From NCBI RefSeq assembly GCF_025148285.1, contig NZ_CP102268.1:4513575-4577574 (forward strand): a stretch of DNA of 64,000 bases. Direction: 5' to 3'. Below, one piece after another: positions 60,562 through 64,000 of the stretch. Every line of letters begins with the position of its first letter. Within the stretch, counting starts at the first letter, position 1. The translations under genes and the position numbers were made by a program. The DNA is from Marvinbryantia formatexigens DSM 14469 (GTDB lineage: Bacteria; Bacillota; Clostridia; Lachnospirales; Lachnospiraceae). The notes beneath the pieces are model-generated. The model was not told the origin of the DNA and did no database searches. It worked only from the letters and a program-made list of their open reading frames with translations.

Positions 60562-61596
60562 ATGAGCTTCACATTTATAAAAAAGCTGCCGATTCCGGCA
60601 GAGATTAAAAAGCAGTTTCCCATTTCCGGAAACGCTGCTTCCATAAAAGCACAGAGAGACGCAGAAATTAAGGATGTCTTTACCGGCGCTTCCGATAAAT
60701 TTCTGGTAATCATCGGTCCCTGCTCCGCGGACAATGAAGAATCGGTTATGGATTATGTAAACCGGCTTGCCGCAGTACAGGAGAAGGTCGGCGACCGGCT
60801 GATTCTGATTCCGCGCGTCTACACAAACAAGCCGCGTACCACCGGCGAGGGCTATAAGGGCATGGTTCACCAGCCGGATCCGGAGAAAAAGCCGGATATG
60901 CTGGCGGGACTGGTTGCCATCCGCAAGCTGCATCTGCGCGTCATCGAAGAAACAGGACTTACTTCTGCGGACGAGATGCTTTACCCGGAAAATTTCTGGT
61001 ATCTTGCCGATCTGCTCTCCTATGTTGCCATCGGGGCGCGTTCTGTGGAGGACCAGCACCACCGCATGACAACCAGCGGTATGGATGTGCCCGCCGGCAT
61101 GAAAAACCCCACCAGCGGTGATTTTTCCGTTATGCTCAATTCCGTCGTCGCCGCCCAGGCTTCGCACGACTTTATTTACCGCGGCTGGGAGGTTTCCACA
61201 CAGGGCAATCCGCTTGCGCACGTCATTCTGCGCGGTGCGACCAACAAGCACGGAAATTCCATCCCGAACTACCACTATGAGGATTTAATCCGCCTGCTGC
61301 ATATGTACGACGAGCGCGACCTTGCCAATCCGGCCGCCATCATCGACGCAAATCATTCTAATTCCAACAAGCAGTACCAGGAGCAGGTGCGCATCGTAAA
61401 AGAGGTCATGAACAACCGCAATTTAAACACACGCCTGAAGACGCTGATTAAGGGTGTCATGATTGAGAGCTACATCGAACCGGGCAACCAGAAAATCGGC
61501 TGCGGCGAACACATTTACGGAAAATCCATCACCGACGCCTGCCTCGGCTGGAAGGAATCCGAGGAGCTGATTTACGACATCTACCGTATGTGCTGA
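60562..61596 (+). CDS. aroF: 3-deoxy-7-phosphoheptulonate (DAHP) synthase, class I
   Basis: First step of aromatic amino-acid synthesis (PEP plus erythrose 4-phosphate). 344 residues, AroF/G/H type: LVIIGPCSADNEESVMDYV, RVYTNKPRTTGEGYKGM, ARSVEDQHHRM, GMKNPTSGD, VILRGATNKHGN and metal-binding DANHSNSNKQ. GGGAGG lies 6 bases before the ATG. The leader RNA upstream suggests feedback control of expression. The symbol denotes the class, not which isoenzyme. Confidence 0.95.
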   Translation: MSFTFIKKLPIPAEIKKQFPISGNAASIKAQRDAEIKDVFTGASDKFLVIIGPCSADNEESVMDYVNRLAAVQEKVGDRLILIPRVYTNKPRTTGEGYKGMVHQPDPEKKPDMLAGLVAIRKLHLRVIEETGLTSADEMLYPENFWYLADLLSYVAIGARSVEDQHHRMTTSGMDVPAGMKNPTSGDFSVMLNSVVAAQASHDFIYRGWEVSTQGNPLAHVILRGATNKHGNSIPNYHYEDLIRLLHMYDERDLANPAAIIDANHSNSNKQYQEQVRIVKEVMNNRNLNTRLKTLIKGVMIESYIEPGNQKIGCGEHIYGKSITDACLGWKESEELIYDIYRMC

Positions 61597-61682
61597 AAAT
61601 ATTAAAAAAGCTTTATCTGTGCAGCTGAATTTCAACAGATGGCAGTGTCCGAATATAACAACACTCTGTAAAAGGACTTCAT

Positions 61683-61747
61683 CTGTGCGACCGGATCACA
61701 ATCGCACAGGCAGAACAAATCCCCCGGCTGATTTTTTTCAGCCGGGG
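61683..61747. other. Two strong hairpins downstream of DAHP synthase
   Basis: CTGTGCGA/TCGCACAG (61683-61709) and a perfect 10-bp stem CCCCGGCTGA/TCAGCCGGGG with a T6 loop (61722-61747). Neither has a T-run after it, but together they probably end transcription or shield the mRNA 3' end. Confidence 0.55.
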
Positions 61748-61761
61748 CATCTCGAAACAGC

Positions 61762-61852
61762 TTCCATACCCTTCCTTTCGCGGGAGCGTTGACGAATATA
61801 TGTATTACTGCGCCGACGATGCGTCCGTCCTGCAGGATTGGTGAACCCGACA
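61762..61852 (-). pseudogene. Duplicated 3' fragment of spoIVB
   Basis: About 90 bases closely match 63469-63560 within spoIVB and encode SGSPILQDGRIVGAVIHIFVN, with later residues diverged. The fragment has no start and lies after the RhuM-Fic stop. It keeps the usual GSP motif, whereas the spoIVB copy at 63441 reads GST. Confidence 0.8.
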
Positions 61853-61879
61853 GGAGTGATGTCAAGTAAGGACAACTTT

Positions 61880-62821
61880 TTACTGCATACAATTCATAAT
61901 CACACTGATCATCATTTCTTTTTCTTCCGGTCTTGATTCCGCAATCATTATCGTAAGGGCAACCAACGTTGCATCTTCTATCTTCTTTTTTCCCTCTACA
62001 AACAATGCCTTATTCTTATCAAGGAAATACAAAAACATTGTGGCGGCAATTCTTTTATTTCCATCAAAAAAGCTATGATTCTTCGTTACGAAGTATAAAA
62101 GATTGGCTGCTTTTTCTTCCAGTGATTCATAAATATCCACTCCTCCGAAGGACTGATAAATATTGCCGATACTGCCTTTGAATGAGTCGTCTTTCTCTTT
62201 ACCAAACAAATCTGATTCATCGCCAAAGCGCATACTCTGAATTACCTCTATACATTCTTCATATTTTAGAACATATATTGCTTCATTCCCCTTCGGTCGA
62301 TCCATGTTCTGATGATCATATGCATCCAGCAAATCGAGTGCATTGCTATATTTTTCAATTACAGAAAGCACTTGTTTGCTGTCCAGTTCATTCTCCGTCC
62401 TTTTCATAATCCGTATCACTTCCCCCAATTGTTTGATACGATTATCATTGACCGCATATCCCTTCAATATGTACTGTTTTAAAACAGAATTTGCCCAACG
62501 TCGAAATTCTACACCCCGTTTTGATTTCACGCGATAACCAACGGAAATGATTACATCCAGGCTATAATATTCAATGTTTCTTTCTACCTCTCGTTCTCCC
62601 TCAGTTTGAACTGTCGCAAATTTTGCGACAGTTGAATTATCAACAGATAATTCCTCTTTAAACGCATTGTTAATATGCTTGCCAATCGTTTTTACATCTC
62701 TGTCAAACAATTCCGACATCTGGTTCCGGTTTAACCATACCGTCTCGTCTTCTATCGTTACAGGTAATTTCACTTGATTATCTTCCGTCTCAAAAATTAC
62801 AATCTCGTTATTTTTCTGCAT
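61880..62821 (-). CDS. RhuM-family / Fic-domain fusion protein
   Basis: 313 residues. N-terminal virulence-RhuM domain (VTIEDETVWLNRNQMSELFD; FKEELSVDNSTVAKFATVQ; YYSLDVIISVGYRVKSKRG; FRRWANSVLKQYILKGYAVN). C-terminal Fic/Doc domain with motif KNHSFFDGNKRIAATMFLYF near residue 255, compared with HPFxxGNGR in AMPylating Fic proteins and HxFxDANKR in Doc kinases. The start at 62821 has AGGAGG 6 bases upstream; the TTG at 62848 overlaps it. It follows an HTH gene by 13 bases. AT-rich relative to host genes. A toxin or defence role is possible but unproven. Confidence 0.9.
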   Translation of the reverse strand: MQKNNEIVIFETEDNQVKLPVTIEDETVWLNRNQMSELFDRDVKTIGKHINNAFKEELSVDNSTVAKFATVQTEGEREVERNIEYYSLDVIISVGYRVKSKRGVEFRRWANSVLKQYILKGYAVNDNRIKQLGEVIRIMKRTENELDSKQVLSVIEKYSNALDLLDAYDHQNMDRPKGNEAIYVLKYEECIEVIQSMRFGDESDLFGKEKDDSFKGSIGNIYQSFGGVDIYESLEEKAANLLYFVTKNHSFFDGNKRIAATMFLYFLDKNKALFVEGKKKIEDATLVALTIMIAESRPEEKEMMISVIMNCMQ

Positions 62822-62834
62822 CCTTCTCCTCCTT

Positions 62835-63026
62835 TTACTTTTTTTCAATCAGTTCTTCGTACTTTATCTGGTACTCTATCAGTCTTGGAATATATTCCGG
62901 CGGTCTCCTGCGCCCCGCCTCCCAATCCTCTATCGTTCTCAGAGGAATTCCAATATGTACTGAAAATTCTTTTCTGGACAACCCGGTTCGCTCTCTGATT
63001 TTTCTTATCTTCTCTGCTAATTCCAT
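62835..63026 (-). CDS. Small HTH (Cro/C1-like) DNA-binding protein
   Basis: 63 residues: MELAEKIRKIRERTGLSRKE then FSVHIGIPLRTIEDWEAGRR, a compact helix-turn-helix. The start at 63026 has AGGTGAG upstream; reading from 63059 adds residues without a site. It has its own promoter (63055-63083) and is co-transcribed with the RhuM-Fic gene, so it is a candidate autoregulator or antitoxin. Confidence 0.85.
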   Translation of the reverse strand: MELAEKIRKIRERTGLSRKEFSVHIGIPLRTIEDWEAGRRRPPEYIPRLIEYQIKYEELIEKK

Positions 63027-63054
63027 ATTTCTCACCTGCTTTAATATTTTCCTT

Positions 63055-63083
63055 AGCATATCACACTTTTCCTATTTTCGCAA
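63055..63083 (-). promoter_or_regulatory. Promoter of the HTH/RhuM-Fic operon
   Basis: TTGCGA (complement of 63078-63083), 17-base spacer, TATGCT (complement of 63055-63060). Confidence 0.7.
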
Positions 63084-63097
63084 TGCGTGGTTTTTGA

Positions 63098-63375
63098 GGC
63101 TACGTCCGGGCAGCATCTCGAAAAAGCTTCGCTTCTTGCTCATGTATGGCTTTCACCATCTTTCACCGGCTACGTCCGGGCAGCATCTCGAAAAAGCTTC
63201 GCTTTTTCTCGATGTCCGGCTTTCACCATGTTTCACTGGCTACGCAATGCAGCATTCGCAATCCGCTTCGCTTCTTGCTCATGTATGGCTTTCGCCATAT
63301 ATCACTGGCTACGCCGTGCGGCACCTCGAATCCGCTTCGCTTCTTCTCGGTGTTCGGCTTTCGCCGAATGTCAAT
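63098..63375 (-). repeat. Four tandem 70-bp structured repeats
   Basis: Units begin at 63098, 63168, 63238 and 63307. On the minus strand each holds a short stem closed by a GAAA tetraloop (for example TTCGGC-GAAA-GCCGAA and TATGGC-GAAA-GCCATA) and a second stem around AAGC-GAA-GC. Stem bases change between units while pairing is largely kept, which suggests selection on RNA structure. They lie between the spoIVB terminator and the HTH promoter. Confidence 0.9.
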
Positions 63376-63376
63376 C

Positions 63377-63423
63377 AAAAATGACACAATCCTCTGTGAG
63401 CAAGCTCACATGATTGTGTCATT
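63377..63423 (-). terminator. spoIVB terminator
   Basis: Minus-strand AATGACACAATC...GATTGTGTCATT with inner GTGAGC/GCTCAC, followed by TTTTTG, 18 bases after the spoIVB stop. Confidence 0.92.
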
Positions 63424-63440
63424 TCCGATTGCCGCACGGC

Positions 63441-64000
63441 TCAATGCTCCAGCATGTTTTCGATGAAGATTCCATACCCTTTGGTGGGGTCGTTGACGAA
63501 TACATGTGTTACTGCGCCGACGATGCGTCCGTCCTGCAGGATTGTTGAACCCGACATACCTTGAACTATACCGCCGGTGAGGGCGAGCAGATTCTCGTCG
63601 GTGACGCGGATGACCATGCTTTTGTTGGCGTCACTGCTGTTGAGGTTGATTTTTTCGATGGCGATGTCGTATTCTTTTACTTCCCCGTCCACGGCGCTGA
63701 GGATGGTTGCCGCACCTTCCCGGATTTCCTGTTTATAGGCGATATCGAGGGCATCGCAGTACGCCAGGGAGCCGGGGTCGGACGTGATGTCTCCGAAGAT
63801 GCCGATTCCGGTGTTTTCCCGGACGGTGCCGAGGATTTCATCGCCGGAGTAGCGGATGATTCCGGAGAGTTCGCCCGGCACACCGTTTTCGCCCTTTACA
63901 ACGGCGCGGATGTCGGTGTTGTAGAGCGTGCCGGACTGAAGATTGAGCAGAGTGCTGGTGTCGATGTCGCTGATGCCGTGACCAAGTGCACCGAAGCTTC
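63441..64000 (-). CDS. spoIVB: SpoIVB peptidase, partial
   Basis: C-terminal 186 residues of the S55-family serine protease that triggers pro-sigma-K processing during sporulation; the N-terminus and PDZ domain lie beyond the right edge. Catalytic His is in FGALGHGISDIDT near the window end, catalytic Ser in IVQGMSGSTILQDGR. The family normally has GSP after the serine; here it is GST. The C-terminal DPTKGYGIFIENML matches the family end. Its presence indicates a spore-forming lineage. Confidence 0.95.
   Translation of the reverse strand, partial: SFGALGHGISDIDTSTLLNLQSGTLYNTDIRAVVKGENGVPGELSGIIRYSGDEILGTVRENTGIGIFGDITSDPGSLAYCDALDIAYKQEIREGAATILSAVDGEVKEYDIAIEKINLNSSDANKSMVIRVTDENLLALTGGIVQGMSGSTILQDGRIVGAVTHVFVNDPTKGYGIFIENMLEH

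Noticed and set aside
63098..63375. CRISPR array
   Set aside because: The whole 70-bp unit repeats without unique spacers, and no cas genes are present.
1..64000. tRNA or rRNA genes
   Set aside because: No cloverleaf or conserved rRNA segment was noticed by eye; a covariance-model scan (tRNAscan-SE, barrnap) would settle this.

Overview
The window looks like the chromosome of a spore-forming gut Clostridium-lineage bacterium, most likely Lachnospiraceae. This rests on moderately high GC protein genes, strong AGGAGG-type ribosome binding sites, a SpoIVB sporulation protease, a PyrBI pair, an ECF folate transporter behind a THF-type riboswitch, an AgrC/LytTR-type two-component system and many T/E/A-rich secreted proteins. 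Species assignment is inference only.

Layout. 1-2756: an amino-acid ABC importer (permease, binding protein) and a secreted M15 carboxypeptidase. 3071-10129: envelope polysaccharide functions (Wzx-like flippase, ATP-grasp enzyme, GT2 glycosyltransferase, YfhO-type membrane protein), with a 230-bp palindromic element between the convergent flippase and ATP-grasp genes. 10133-20781: a tightly packed minus-strand run in which folate uptake and synthesis (folT, folC, folE, HD hydrolase, folP, folBK) lead into pheA, a DUF815 ATPase, ppx and ppk1. It is headed by a THF riboswitch. 21111-22951: a CmpB-like membrane protein and pyrBI.

23079-34059 is an accessory surface locus. A MalT/LuxR-like ATPase regulator precedes a 1997-residue secreted protein (transglutaminase-like, right-handed repeat and MBG-type regions), three small exported beta-rich proteins and a wall- or membrane-anchored protein. 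An IS1634-family element (34123-36082) sits directly upstream, flanked by perfect 85-bp direct repeats that copy the promoter and start codon of the regulator leader ORF. 36613-39681 carries Rpn-type nuclease and AAA/PD-(D/E)XK genes typical of mobile or selfish families.

39941-49433 holds a purine-type permease, two paralogous secreted proteins, a secreted domain-permuted GH3 beta-glucosidase and an AgrC/LytTR pair. The GH3 promoter carries a 21-bp-phased direct repeat that suggests control by the neighbouring LytTR regulator. 49638-62821 is mostly housekeeping: rnpB, nucleoside kinase, Nif3-like protein, LTA-synthase-like enzyme, alaS, a 44-residue membrane protein, tyrS, rnhA, precorrin-2 dehydrogenase, and DAHP synthase behind a long multi-hairpin leader. 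The right end has an HTH plus RhuM-Fic module, four tandem 70-bp structured repeats, and spoIVB running off the edge, with a 3' spoIVB fragment duplicated 1.7 kb away.

Best candidates for undescribed biology are the DAHP synthase leader RNA (60294-60550), the surface assembly locus (23079-33703), the structured tandem array beside the HTH/RhuM-Fic module (63098-63375), and the HD hydrolase inside the folate operon.
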